This document shows, piece after piece, positions 9,214-18,541 of a DNA stretch of 64,000 nt. A program made the translations under genes and the position numbers. How positions within the stretch are numbered: the first letter of the stretch is position 1; each line of letters begins with the position of its first letter. The DNA is taken from assembly GCA_052161645.1 (NCBI GenBank), contig CP197414.1; one strand, given 5' to 3'. Under the pieces are notes generated by a model. The model had not been told where the DNA came from, ran no database searches, and was given only the letters and a program-made list of their open reading frames with translations. Source of the DNA: Laterigemmans sp052161645 (GTDB lineage Bacteria; Planctomycetota; Planctomycetia; Pirellulales; Pirellulaceae).

Positions 9214-11265
9214 TTAATGATTAAAGCGGAATTCTGCGCTGGTCAACAACGCCCACAACATTTGATCGATGCCACGTTGCGGCTGCCGTTGCCGAGCACG
9301 CAGGTACTCGCGACACCGACTCGCCTCCTCCGCCTTGGGCAGCCGCCCCAAAACCCTGAGAAAAGCCTCCTCAACAATTTCGGACACGTGCGGCTTGGCT
9401 AACAACTCAGCGACGGTCTGCGATTTCTCGGGACCCATTTGCCCGTGAATCTCCGCGCCATTAGTCAATAACAAGGACTGCCTCAAATCGGCAATGCTAG
9501 CCTCCGGCAACACATCGGGAAACGCTTGACGAAACGCCGCGTACTGCTCTGGCGATTCTGCGGACTTGGGCGGCTCACCCCCCAGGGCCACGATCATCGA
9601 ACGGTAAAGCGCCTCGGCGGTCAGCGGTTTGATCGTCGCTCGGCTGAACAATGCCGGATCGGCAAACGCATCTCCCCGCGAATCCAATTGGTAAACGTTG
9701 CTCATCGCCAGCTCGCGCAACAACCGCCGCACATTATAACCATGCCGCCGGAAGTCATCGGTCAGCCAAGCTAACAACTGGGGATGACTGGGAGGATGCA
9801 CGCTATCGAGCATATCAACCGGATGCACCAAACCACGCCCCATCATTAACGCCCACAACCGATTCACCATCGCCCGCGCGACCAACGGATGCTCCGCAGC
9901 GATTTGTTCCACAAAAGCTTCGCGGCGGGAAAACAGCGGCACTTTGGGAGTTTCTTCGCCGCCCTGTGGCCGATACAGCTCGTCACTTTCCGCTTGCTGT
10001 TCCCCATCGGCCGGACGCGCCTCATCGACAGCCCTTGACTGCAAAAAGACCAAAGTATTGGGCTGACTTTCACCCTGCAAATTAGTAAACATGGAAAACC
10101 CGCCCACCGCCGACTCGGCCAGCCGCGGACCAACGCTGGTTTCCACATTCTTGCTGCGACTGTAGAAAGCCACCAAACCCCAATAATGCGACTGCTTAAT
10201 TTCCTCGGCCAATGGATGGTCATGACACTGGGCACATTGAATCTGTAACCCAAACACTCCGCGTGAGATCGCTTCGGCAATCTCCTGGTGGGCATTATTG
10301 CGTTCGTAAAGATACCACACCGCGCCCCGATCTTGCTCCGTGGTGGGGCGGGCCAATAAGATTTGCCGAATCACTTGGTCCCAGGGACGATTCTCAGTAA
10401 ACGCGGTAATTAAAAATTGGTTCCAAGCGTGCTGCTGACGACGCTTCATCGCCTGCATCCCGCCACGTCCCATCAGCACCGCATCAAAAACTTCCGCCAA
10501 ATAACGACCATGCTCGGGCGATTCCAATAATTGATCAATTAAAAAAGTGCGCTTGCGACTATCAGTTAGTCGCAAAAAATCAGCCCGCTCCGGCAACGTG
10601 GGAACCCGCCCTAAGAGGTCTAAATAAATTCGCCGCACAAACGTTTCATCGTCGCACAACTTTGCCGGCATGGGCGGTTTTTCAGCGCGACTCCAGCCCG
10701 CTTCGATCGCCATTTCAATGACAATTCGCGGCGAAACCTCTTGCGGATAACCGGGCGATTGCTCGGCCGACAAAGCAACCGGTCGAGCGGCCAACTCCAA
10801 CAACAAATCACGATCGCTCGCCGCGACTTGCTCAACCCACCGCGTCAGTTGGGTCAGCATTTCCGGTTGCAACTGGCCCTCGGGAGGCATCTGAGGCTCA
10901 CCCTCGGGTTGCAACACCCGCAGCAACAAACTCTCCGCCGGATGCTCCAGATCAATCGTCTCGCCCCGGTCGCCGCCACCCAGCAGCGCTGCCAACGAGC
11001 GGACACTCAATTCGCCAGACTGCTTGGCCGGTCCATGACAATCACCACATTCCGTCAACAGCATCGGGCCAATGCTCTGGCGCCAATCAGCGAGCACGCT
11101 CTCCGCACGCTCCAGCACAGCTTGCTGATCTTGCGCTGCCTGCTGGTCTTGATGCTGGGGTGATTCACCCATCGCCTGGTCGACTGCCAGCACTGAAACC
11201 AATACCGTGAGCAGCCCGATCAAAAATCGGCGCGTGGCTGTCCTGCGGGGAGCGGACTGGGACAT
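9214..11265 (-). CDS. PSCyt1/DUF1549/DUF1553 planctomycete cytochrome-type protein
   Basis: About 683 residues from the chosen start. A hydrophobic signal (FLIGLLTVLVSVLAV) is followed by a cytochrome-like haem motif CGDCH (Cys73, Cys76, His77) with the downstream MPPEG of the PSCyt1 domain. Then comes a DUF1549 region with a second CxxCH (CAQCH) and a C-terminal DUF1553 region (HPLVARAMVNRLWALMMGRG). The start at 11265 is preferred over ATGs at 11385 and 11412 because it places the signal at the N-terminus, though no clear ribosome-binding site is seen. First gene of the PSCyt-DUF1501-WD40 operon. Electron transfer in the periplasm-like space is inferred from the haem motifs. Confidence 0.9.
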   Translation of the reverse strand: MSQSAPRRTATRRFLIGLLTVLVSVLAVDQAMGESPQHQDQQAAQDQQAVLERAESVLADWRQSIGPMLLTECGDCHGPAKQSGELSVRSLAALLGGGDRGETIDLEHPAESLLLRVLQPEGEPQMPPEGQLQPEMLTQLTRWVEQVAASDRDLLLELAARPVALSAEQSPGYPQEVSPRIVIEMAIEAGWSRAEKPPMPAKLCDDETFVRRIYLDLLGRVPTLPERADFLRLTDSRKRTFLIDQLLESPEHGRYLAEVFDAVLMGRGGMQAMKRRQQHAWNQFLITAFTENRPWDQVIRQILLARPTTEQDRGAVWYLYERNNAHQEIAEAISRGVFGLQIQCAQCHDHPLAEEIKQSHYWGLVAFYSRSKNVETSVGPRLAESAVGGFSMFTNLQGESQPNTLVFLQSRAVDEARPADGEQQAESDELYRPQGGEETPKVPLFSRREAFVEQIAAEHPLVARAMVNRLWALMMGRGLVHPVDMLDSVHPPSHPQLLAWLTDDFRRHGYNVRRLLRELAMSNVYQLDSRGDAFADPALFSRATIKPLTAEALYRSMIVALGGEPPKSAESPEQYAAFRQAFPDVLPEASIADLRQSLLLTNGAEIHGQMGPEKSQTVAELLAKPHVSEIVEEAFLRVLGRLPKAEEASRCREYLRARQRQPQRGIDQMLWALLTSAEFRFNH

Positions 11266-11465
11266 GGGAATGCGGTGTTTAGGCGGGATGGTTCTTGCAG
11301 ACACCTTGCTCGTCACAGTCGGTCTGACCGCTCCCAGGTGTGCCGCGGCAAGTTGGTAGGGAGGCGATTCTCCCCTATCGCTCATATTAACGGGCACTTC
11401 CTCGCGATACAAGCTTTTAGGTGCCGGCCGAAACGGGGCCTGCTAATCCAAGTCCGCACAGACAA

Positions 11466-11510
11466 CCACATTCAGACGGCCCACATTCAGACGGCCCACA
11501 ATCAAGCGGC
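11466..11510. repeat. 15-bp tandem repeat, two perfect copies plus one degenerate
   Basis: The 15-mer CCACATTCAGACGGC occurs at 11466-11480 and 11481-11495. A third, diverged copy is at 11496-11510. It lies just 3' of the dimethylformamidase-like gene on the minus strand and upstream of the PSCyt operon. No protein or hairpin explains it. Confidence 0.8.
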
Positions 11511-11516
11511 TCATCA

Positions 11517-12971
11517 TCAATCGACAACTTCGTCGCTCCGCTGTGCCAGACGATCCAACACGTTGCGCGTGATCTGCATCACCGTGGGATCGCCACCGCG
11601 TAGCCCATGCGCCCAATCGGTCGTGCCAGCGGTCACAACCGTGCCTCCGCTTGGTCCATTTTGATAAACTCCCAAGACAGCCGCACCGACGCGATCTTTG
11701 GGAAACTGGTCATACCACCAACTATCGTCCGGAGCCCACTTGGCAGGACAGGTAGCCAACACCTGGAACGATTCGGGAGTGCCATCACGATGCGTGGGAA
11801 AGGGCTTGCCATCAATCCATTGCAATTCACAGCCATCACACTCATAACCAACAATCGTATCTTTTCCACCGAACTGGTCACCATCTTTCAGGTCGGTGCC
11901 GGCAAACAACCAATGGTCGGGCCGATGTACTTTAAAGGCGGCGGGGCCATCCATAAATTGCCCGTGGCTGCGATGATAGCCACCCCACAAAAAACCAACC
12001 CCCGTGAGCTGGTTCTCGGGCCGCTGGACCAGGTGATGGCTCCACAGCGTACTAAGCAAGCGATGATCACCGCGACGAAATAACGGATCGCCATTGACCC
12101 ACTGTTTCCAGCAAGTCAACGCCCGCCCATCAGCTTCGCTGCGAACCTGCCAACAGCACGTGTTGCCACTAAAAAACCCCACATTTCCGCCTTCCCTAAT
12201 GAACGCTTCTAAATGATCGCGCATCGGCGACGACCAATATTCATCATGCCCGACGCTCAATACCAAGTTATACGCCTTGAGCATTTCAGGATGAAACTCA
12301 AGGTCGCTGTTCACGGCGTAGTCGAGCACATACCCGTTGCTCTCCGCCCACTGCACGAAAGGCAATTCCCAGTTCTCAAACTGTGACTGCAAAGGCCGAT
12401 CAAAAGAAACGCGATGCCCCTGCAGACCGTCACGATCATGGTAGCTGTAGAGGCTGTGTCCGCCCCAATTTGTATAAGCGTTATACGTGTTGGTGGAGAG
12501 TTGCAATAAGATTCGCGTGTTGGCTCCCGGCACGGCGGCACGAACCACAAACAAGATCGTCCCGGTGGCTGTTCGGTCTTGGTCACCAGTGGCGAGCTTC
12601 GCTCGGTAACAACCGCTTTTCCAATCCGCTGGCACCGTGAGTGTCAAAGTACCCGGCCACCCACAGCCTTGCGATGAGGCCCGAGCGGGAATCGGATGCA
12701 TGTTTCCGGAAATATTCTCCTTTACGTAAACCTGTTCATTCGTTGTCCCCAGCCGTTCAATCCGTAGCGAAAAAACTGGCTCGCTGGTCGAGACATGGAA
12801 AGTCACATCCTCGCCTGGCTGGACACTCAGTTGCCCGGCGTAACCTTGCACAAATGGAGCTGGCGGCTGAACTTGCTCTGCGGCAACTCGCGGGCTTGCT
12901 GAGCAACTCCAGAAAAAGGCCGCGCAGAAAACCGGCAGCAATCGCCGGCTGGTTCTCGTATGATATCGCAT
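11517..12971 (-). CDS. exported N,N-dimethylformamidase large-subunit-like protein (paralogue 1)
   Basis: 485 residues. The C-terminal two thirds match the large-subunit fold of N,N-dimethylformamidase: TYNAYTNWGG (163-171), the signature GHDEYW (241-246), and GFFSGNTCCW. In characterised dimethylformamidase a mononuclear iron is held by two Tyr and one Glu; candidate residues (Tyr163, Tyr166, Glu244, Tyr245) are present, but I cannot assign ligands without an alignment. The N-terminus is a Sec-type signal (LLPVFCAAFFWSC), possibly lipoprotein-like, followed by a beta-sandwich-like region. The start at 12971 puts the signal at the N-terminus. It is divergent from a paralogue at 13055 with an 83-bp gap. 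No small subunit gene is nearby, and the substrate is unknown. Confidence 0.8.
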   Translation of the reverse strand: MRYHTRTSRRLLPVFCAAFFWSCSASPRVAAEQVQPPAPFVQGYAGQLSVQPGEDVTFHVSTSEPVFSLRIERLGTTNEQVYVKENISGNMHPIPARASSQGCGWPGTLTLTVPADWKSGCYRAKLATGDQDRTATGTILFVVRAAVPGANTRILLQLSTNTYNAYTNWGGHSLYSYHDRDGLQGHRVSFDRPLQSQFENWELPFVQWAESNGYVLDYAVNSDLEFHPEMLKAYNLVLSVGHDEYWSSPMRDHLEAFIREGGNVGFFSGNTCCWQVRSEADGRALTCWKQWVNGDPLFRRGDHRLLSTLWSHHLVQRPENQLTGVGFLWGGYHRSHGQFMDGPAAFKVHRPDHWLFAGTDLKDGDQFGGKDTIVGYECDGCELQWIDGKPFPTHRDGTPESFQVLATCPAKWAPDDSWWYDQFPKDRVGAAVLGVYQNGPSGGTVVTAGTTDWAHGLRGGDPTVMQITRNVLDRLAQRSDEVVD

Positions 12972-13054
12972 AACAATGAATCGTTTACAAACAGGAGCGA
13001 GTGATCTATCCAGGGCCGACATTCTAACACCTTGACAAAGACAGGTTATCGCGG

Positions 13055-14617
13055 ATGCGCAATAAAAATCCTAATCAATCCGGACGTCGCCGATTCATGC
13101 AAAGCGGCTTGGCGGCAACCTCGCTAGCGATGGCCAACCAATCTGCCAGCGGGGCATCGTTATTTGGGGACGCCCCCATTCAGGCTGAAAAAACCGACAA
13201 TCCGATAATTGTCGAGAACCAATTGACTGGCGCCGATGACTGGCAACTGACGCGAGTTCGCGTCGACGGCGAGGGCTTTCGATCCCCCTGGGTGGAAGGC
13301 TATTGTTCCCGGCAAAGCGTGCTGGCGGGGGAGACGATTGACATCATGGTGTCAACGAACCCGGCTCGCTCCGTGCGGTTAGAATTTTTTCGGCTGGGCT
13401 ATTACGGCGGCAAAGGGGCCCGCTTGATGCATTCCATTGAACCGCTGAAAAGTTCCACTCAGCCGACCCCGCAACCGGGCGAGAAAAACATCCGTGCTTG
13501 CCAGTGGGAACCTTCACTGACTTTTACCGTACCTGAGGACTGGACCAGTGGAGTTTACTTGGCACGGCTGACAACGATCCCCCAGGGAAATGAGTCATAC
13601 TGGCAAAGCTACGTGATCTTTGTTGTCCGCGACCAGCGGCCGGCAGACGTGCTGTTTCAAGTCAGTGACAATACGTGGCAAGCCTACAATCGCTGGCCAA
13701 ATAACTATTCCGTCTACACCGACCCGCGGGGAACACAAGGTCCTTGGGCCGATGTCAGCTTTGATCGACCGTATGCGCGAGAAGCCCAATATATGGGTGT
13801 CGTCAATGATCCGAGAACGGTCGGTTCGGGAGAATTCCTGCCTTTTGAATTCCCCTTAGCTTACTGGCTGGAAGAACATGGTTATGATGTTAGCTATTGC
13901 TCAAATTCTGATATGTTGACGCCCGATCGCGGTTTAAAATGCAAAGCCTTTGTCAGCGTTGGGCATGATGAGTATTGGGACCTGCGGCAATATCGCTCGG
14001 TGGAAACGCTGCGCGACGCGGGTGTGAACTTGCTATTTTTCTGCGGCAACTCCGTTTGTTGGGTAACGCCTTTTCGTGCTAACGAGCTTGGTGTACCAAA
14101 CCGCGTCATCTTTCGGGGCGGTCCCTACGGGGCTGACAACGCGTACGCGGTCGATCGCGAACGTGATCATGGCCCGTTCCCTTTTCGAGGACCCGATGAA
14201 GGTTTTTTGATGGGCGCGCGGAATGTCGAACCAGTCAATGGTGGCGGCGACTGGACGGTGTGCTTATCAGAGCATTGGATGTTTGACGGTACAGGAATGC
14301 AACGAGGCGATTCGATACCAGGGCTGGTCGGCTGGGAGTATCACGGCCAACCGGCCAACATTCCTGGTTTGGAGATCGTGGCCGGAGGCACCGCTTGGCA
14401 ATCGGGAGTGAACCCTCAGCAGTGGACCGCCACAATATACCCAGGACCGCAAGGTAATTTTGTCTTCAACGCGGCCACTATTTTCTGGGCTCAAGGACTC
14501 AGCTCACCTCCCGGGCACGTGCTCCCCTGGTCACACTGGAGTCGACCACACGGGCCGGACCACCGCGTGCAACAAATGACTCATAACTTGTTCCAGCGAG
14601 CCTGCAACAAACACTGA
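13055..14617 (+). CDS. Tat-exported N,N-dimethylformamidase large-subunit-like protein (paralogue 2)
   Basis: 520 residues, clearly paralogous to the divergent neighbour: it shares FxVSDNTWQAYNRW (208-213 region), GHDEYW (303-308) and FFCGNSVCW. It carries a twin-arginine leader (RRRFMQSG, residues 11-18), so this copy is predicted to be exported folded, consistent with a metal cofactor loaded in the cytoplasm. An AGG sequence sits 9-11 nt before the ATG. It ends 6 bp before the convergent DUF4432 gene. Hydrolysis of a C-N bond in an exported amide is a family-based guess, not shown. Confidence 0.82.
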   Translation: MRNKNPNQSGRRRFMQSGLAATSLAMANQSASGASLFGDAPIQAEKTDNPIIVENQLTGADDWQLTRVRVDGEGFRSPWVEGYCSRQSVLAGETIDIMVSTNPARSVRLEFFRLGYYGGKGARLMHSIEPLKSSTQPTPQPGEKNIRACQWEPSLTFTVPEDWTSGVYLARLTTIPQGNESYWQSYVIFVVRDQRPADVLFQVSDNTWQAYNRWPNNYSVYTDPRGTQGPWADVSFDRPYAREAQYMGVVNDPRTVGSGEFLPFEFPLAYWLEEHGYDVSYCSNSDMLTPDRGLKCKAFVSVGHDEYWDLRQYRSVETLRDAGVNLLFFCGNSVCWVTPFRANELGVPNRVIFRGGPYGADNAYAVDRERDHGPFPFRGPDEGFLMGARNVEPVNGGGDWTVCLSEHWMFDGTGMQRGDSIPGLVGWEYHGQPANIPGLEIVAGGTAWQSGVNPQQWTATIYPGPQGNFVFNAATIFWAQGLSSPPGHVLPWSHWSRPHGPDHRVQQMTHNLFQRACNKH

Positions 14618-14623
14618 GCCCAC

Positions 14624-15784
14624 TCACTGACACCATGCGTCACGGGGCGACCAATCAACTTGCCCCGGCTCCACCGCGAGGGCGGCTAACTGTTCCGAAA
14701 ATTTGCGCACTTGCTGATGTTGATTGAGCAAATGCAAAGACAAACGATAGGAGGTGGATTCGCCCGGCCCCAACGGAACAACGCGGTCGTGCGACTCCTC
14801 GAAGGAGCGGGTGTTAGGAAAATTGGTTGCCGGCTCCAGCCCCGTGACATAACCATCATGTTCGCCGCCCGTGTTCTTCCACTGGATAAAGTAGGGCAGG
14901 GAGGTCGTATCAAACCGCACACCAAGCCCGACCTGGCTTTGCTCGTCACGGAGCAATGCGCCCGACCAACCGGCTGCATCGCTTTGCAGCTGCATCAAGT
15001 AAACCTGCTCGGCAAAGCCGGCCTCGGGAGCTTCGTAGCGATCAAAATGCTCGATGCCTTCGGTAGCACGCGATGTTTTGGGAACGACTTGAGCAAACGG
15101 AGCGACTAAGCGAGCCCCCGGCCCCAAAATCGGCGCACCCACGTTGATGTGATAGAGCATCTGGTGGCTGGCGACACCATCCGCGTGGTTCGTAACACGG
15201 TCTTCGATGTGGATCGCATTTCCGTCAACCTGCAACCGAATCGTCGAGGTTAAGGTCCAGTTGGCAAAAAATAATCGCGACTCGCGGACCACGCCGGTGA
15301 CTTCTAAAATCCCTTGGTCTCTGTCAATGGAGACGGTCAAAGATTCCGCGGGGGTGTTTGCGATTCGCCCGTGAAGGGGGTGTTTCAGGCGATTCTGCTC
15401 GTCGAACTCGGGGGCTCCGTTACTCTCCAGCCCGCATCGCACCAACAATTCATTGAACCCTGACAGCCACCCCAACCCGCTCGGCTCATCGATCGGAACC
15501 AACGCCGGGTGCACGGGACTGGGCACTGGCGATTGCCAACCAAAATGGGTTTCCCCCGCCCGAGCTTGCCAAATTCCCATGCCCCGAGTCGGTATAATGG
15601 TCAGCCCAGCTTGGTTGCCGGCGACTGTTAGCAGTTCTACCCCCCGTGAAGGTCCAGAACCAAGGGTCTGCAGCGAACATTTGAACACACCCCCGTTGAC
15701 CGGAATCTGCTCCGGCAGCACCCGCGCGGCTGTGGGCTCGAAAGATTGGGAATGGGGTCGGTAAAGTTCAAAAACCTCGTTCAT
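14624..15784 (-). CDS. DUF4432 family aldose-epimerase-like protein
   Basis: 386 residues of the DUF4432 family, which shares the galactose mutarotase-like beta-sandwich. Visible features are IIPTRGMGIWQ, WLSGFNELLVRCGLESNG, HPLHGRIAN, and MLYHINVGAPIL with a His in the expected active-site region. No signal peptide. The start is supported by GGAGG 9 nt upstream of the ATG. It is divergent from the cupin gene at 15970 and likely belongs functionally to the carbohydrate group that follows. The sugar substrate is unknown. Confidence 0.85.
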   Translation of the reverse strand: MNEVFELYRPHSQSFEPTAARVLPEQIPVNGGVFKCSLQTLGSGPSRGVELLTVAGNQAGLTIIPTRGMGIWQARAGETHFGWQSPVPSPVHPALVPIDEPSGLGWLSGFNELLVRCGLESNGAPEFDEQNRLKHPLHGRIANTPAESLTVSIDRDQGILEVTGVVRESRLFFANWTLTSTIRLQVDGNAIHIEDRVTNHADGVASHQMLYHINVGAPILGPGARLVAPFAQVVPKTSRATEGIEHFDRYEAPEAGFAEQVYLMQLQSDAAGWSGALLRDEQSQVGLGVRFDTTSLPYFIQWKNTGGEHDGYVTGLEPATNFPNTRSFEESHDRVVPLGPGESTSYRLSLHLLNQHQQVRKFSEQLAALAVEPGQVDWSPRDAWCQ

Positions 15785-15969
15785 CGGTCACAGCCTCCAG
15801 GGTGGAATTTGGTAAGCTCTCTGCCAGCGGGCGGCAAACATCCCGCCCTTAATGTGACTTATGGGCTGTAACTTGTAACCGCTCGGCGAAGCGAATAAAA
15901 CAACGCCACCGAATTTTTGCTGCTCACGACTTCATTTAACCCCCACAGACTTCCACAGGATTGATCCCC

Positions 15970-17226
15970 ATGCCGCAAGTTTCGCTCGACGAAGGTCTCA
16001 TCAAGTCGGATTCGGTCGCCGCCGTACTCGAGTCGGCTTTGGACGCTGGTGGAGGCCTGCTGCGGTTAACTCCCACTTGGGTGCCGCGATCTTTTCTGCA
16101 CCCGGGACGACGGATCAAGCTGCATCCCAACGATTACTATCGCTTTGGCGCTGACCGTGGTGGCATTGATGAGCGTTGGTTTGGCAGCACAACCGAAGCG
16201 GCCAACGAGGGACGGGTTTGGCACGAGGGACTGAGCTTTTGCCTGTTTGAGGGCAAGAAATTCTTGCTCAAGGATGCCGTCGCCGAAGCTGGCCAGCGCC
16301 TGATCGGAGGTGAAATGTTCTCCAAATACAACCGTTGGCCGGTCTACAGCAAGTTCTTTGACAACATGGGCCCGATCCCGCACCACATGCACCAGAGCTT
16401 TGAAGATGCCGCCCTGGTGGGTCAAGAAGGCAAGCCGGAGAGTTATTACTTTCCACCCCAGCTGAACAACGTTGATAACAATTTCGCTTACACGTTCATG
16501 GGCTTGGAACCTGGTACGACCAAAGAGGATGTGCGGCGTTGCTTAGAGAACTGGAACGCGGGCGACAACGGGATGCTCGACCTGTCGCGCGCCTATCGCT
16601 TGAAGCGAGGCACCGGCTGGTTGATCCCACCCGGCGTGCTGCATGCCCCGGGAAGTCTTTGCACGTACGAACCCCAATGGGGCAGCGACGTATTTGGAAT
16701 GTTCCAATCGATCGTGGAAGGACGCTATGTTCCTTGGTCGCTGTTGGTCAAAGACATGCCTCCCGAAAAACATCAAGACTTAGACTTTATCGTCGGCCAG
16801 CTTGATTGGGAGAAAAACATTGACACCCATTTCAAACAAGCCAACTATCTCGAACCGATCCGCGACGAAGCAAAGAGCGGCGAGGGTTATGAAGATCTCT
16901 GGATCGTGTACGGCACCGTCGACAACCAACAGTTATTCAGCGCTAAGGAATTAACCTTGCAACCGGGTGCCAAGTGTGTGCTGCAAGATCCCGGTGCGAG
17001 CAGCTGGATCACGGTTCAAGGCAGTGGTCGGATCGGTAAGCTGAACTTGCAAACGCCCGCCATGATTCGCTTTGGTGCCAACACCGAAGATGAAGTTTTC
17101 ATCAGCCACGAAGCGGCTGTGGCGGGTGTTGAAATCGAGAACACGGGGAGCGAACCGCTCGTTGGCCTCCGCTACTTTGGACCCGATACGCATGGTAATT
17201 TACCAGCACCGTCCGTGACCTCCTAA
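15970..17226 (+). CDS. cupin-type sugar (phosphate) isomerase-like protein
   Basis: 418 residues resembling the mannose-6-phosphate isomerase cupin fold. The metal-binding set HHMHQSFED (His138, His139, His141, Glu145) and a later PPGVLHAPGS match the two halves of the cupin metal site. A second cupin-like domain probably fills the C-terminus (WITVQGSGRIGKL). The ATG at 15970 is chosen over TTG at 15961 because AGGA lies 9 nt before it. It is followed by a TIM-barrel isomerase and a Gfo/Idh dehydrogenase on the same strand, suggesting a shared sugar or polyol route. The exact substrate is not readable. Confidence 0.72.
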   Translation: MPQVSLDEGLIKSDSVAAVLESALDAGGGLLRLTPTWVPRSFLHPGRRIKLHPNDYYRFGADRGGIDERWFGSTTEAANEGRVWHEGLSFCLFEGKKFLLKDAVAEAGQRLIGGEMFSKYNRWPVYSKFFDNMGPIPHHMHQSFEDAALVGQEGKPESYYFPPQLNNVDNNFAYTFMGLEPGTTKEDVRRCLENWNAGDNGMLDLSRAYRLKRGTGWLIPPGVLHAPGSLCTYEPQWGSDVFGMFQSIVEGRYVPWSLLVKDMPPEKHQDLDFIVGQLDWEKNIDTHFKQANYLEPIRDEAKSGEGYEDLWIVYGTVDNQQLFSAKELTLQPGAKCVLQDPGASSWITVQGSGRIGKLNLQTPAMIRFGANTEDEVFISHEAAVAGVEIENTGSEPLVGLRYFGPDTHGNLPAPSVTS

Positions 17227-17324
17227 GCGATGGGCATTCCCAATCGGTTAGTAACTGATGATCGGCTGGTAAACACCAACCGACACTCCCTCTCTTTCCC
17301 TCCTAGACAACACGGTACCTTATA

Positions 17325-18371
17325 ATGTCTTCCGCGAATGCATTCCCAAAACTTCATAACGCAGCTTGGCCTGGTGTAGTTGGCAAAGGGGGCGAGGGTA
17401 ATGACCCACCAATCGCATTGACAACCTTGCTGGACCTCACCGCCGCGGCTGAAGTCGACGGGCAGAAATTTGACGGCGTCGACATTTTCTTGTTCGATCC
17501 GCACGTGAACATCGATGCCAGCGATGAGGATTTAAGTAAGATTGCCGATGAGGTCCGCGCTCGCAATTTGGTCATCGGCTCGGTGGTGGCCCCGGTTTGG
17601 CCTCCCACCGGCGGAGGTCAAGCTTTGGGAGATGAAGCGGAGCAAGAAAAGTTTCTGACGCAAGTTCGCAAGGGCTGCCGGATCGCTAAAGTTTTTCGCG
17701 AATTGGGTATCCGGCCTTACGGCGTGGTGCGAATTGACACCGCCTCGTCACCGGCCGATTGGTCGGCCAACCCGAACTCGCAACAACGTATCGCCGACAC
17801 CTTTAACAAAGCCTGCGATATCGCTGAGGAACATGGCGAGCGGCTGGCTGCCGAAGGAGAGATCTGCTGGGGTGGGATGCACTCGTGGCGCGTGATGGTG
17901 GACCTGCTGGAACGCGTCAACCGTCCGCAGACGCTGGGTTTCCAAGCCGACATGGCTCACACGCTGCTGTATTTGATGGGCTATAACGCGCCGCAAGACG
18001 CGATCCTGCCCGCCGACTTTGACTGGTCCGACACGACCGCCAAAGAACAAGCGTTGCGAGAGCTGACCGCCGCCTTGCGGCCCTGGACGATCGATTTCCA
18101 CGTGGCTCAAAATGATGCCACCGTGTTTGGCAGCGGCAGCCACGACAAAACCGGACGACACTGTTTGCCCAACGATCCCAACGGCAAACTTGACATCGCC
18201 AAAGATGCCGGTTTTTGGCTGCGGGACGAACATGGGCAACTGACCAAAAAGTTTGAACACATCTGCTGGGACGGTTGCATGTTCCCCAACGACGTGATGA
18301 TGAAGGCGGATACTTGGAACAGCATCTTGGCTGCCATGATCAGCGTTCGCGATGCCCACGGTTGGAACTAA
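17325..18371 (+). CDS. sugar phosphate isomerase/epimerase-like TIM-barrel protein
   Basis: 348 residues of the xylose isomerase-like TIM-barrel (AP endonuclease family 2) type. Barrel strands and likely metal-ligand segments are visible: GVDIFLFDPHVN, IAEEHGERLAAEGE (Glu), GFQADMAHT (Asp/His), and IDFHVAQND (His/Asp). No signal peptide. It follows the cupin gene by 98 bp and precedes the oxidoreductase by 170 bp. Such proteins act as isomerases, epimerases or dehydratases; inositol-type IolE and 3-keto-sugar enzymes are related, but assignment is not possible here. Confidence 0.82.
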   Translation: MSSANAFPKLHNAAWPGVVGKGGEGNDPPIALTTLLDLTAAAEVDGQKFDGVDIFLFDPHVNIDASDEDLSKIADEVRARNLVIGSVVAPVWPPTGGGQALGDEAEQEKFLTQVRKGCRIAKVFRELGIRPYGVVRIDTASSPADWSANPNSQQRIADTFNKACDIAEEHGERLAAEGEICWGGMHSWRVMVDLLERVNRPQTLGFQADMAHTLLYLMGYNAPQDAILPADFDWSDTTAKEQALRELTAALRPWTIDFHVAQNDATVFGSGSHDKTGRHCLPNDPNGKLDIAKDAGFWLRDEHGQLTKKFEHICWDGCMFPNDVMMKADTWNSILAAMISVRDAHGWN

Positions 18372-18541
18372 GTCCGATAACCCACTGTCAGCTATTTGTG
18401 CTTATCCACTATTTGCCTATCCAACGACCAATGCCAGCTGCGGCAATCACCAAAGCGGCTAAGCAGTTTTCCGCCAGGCATTAAGTCTCCCGAGCTAGCC
18501 CCACCTCAATACTCTTACCTGCTAAAGGTGCAACAATCGCA

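Noticed and set aside
9651..10085. 144-codon plus-strand frame
   Set aside because: Lies fully inside the DUF1553 gene on the other strand and has Arg/Pro/His-rich shadow composition.
13032..13037. TTGACA as a -35 box for the Tat-exported paralogue
   Set aside because: It lies only 17 bp before the ATG, so the -10 box and transcription start would fall inside the gene.
17748..18359. 203-codon minus-strand frame
   Set aside because: Antisense to the TIM-barrel gene, which has recognisable motifs along the same bases.
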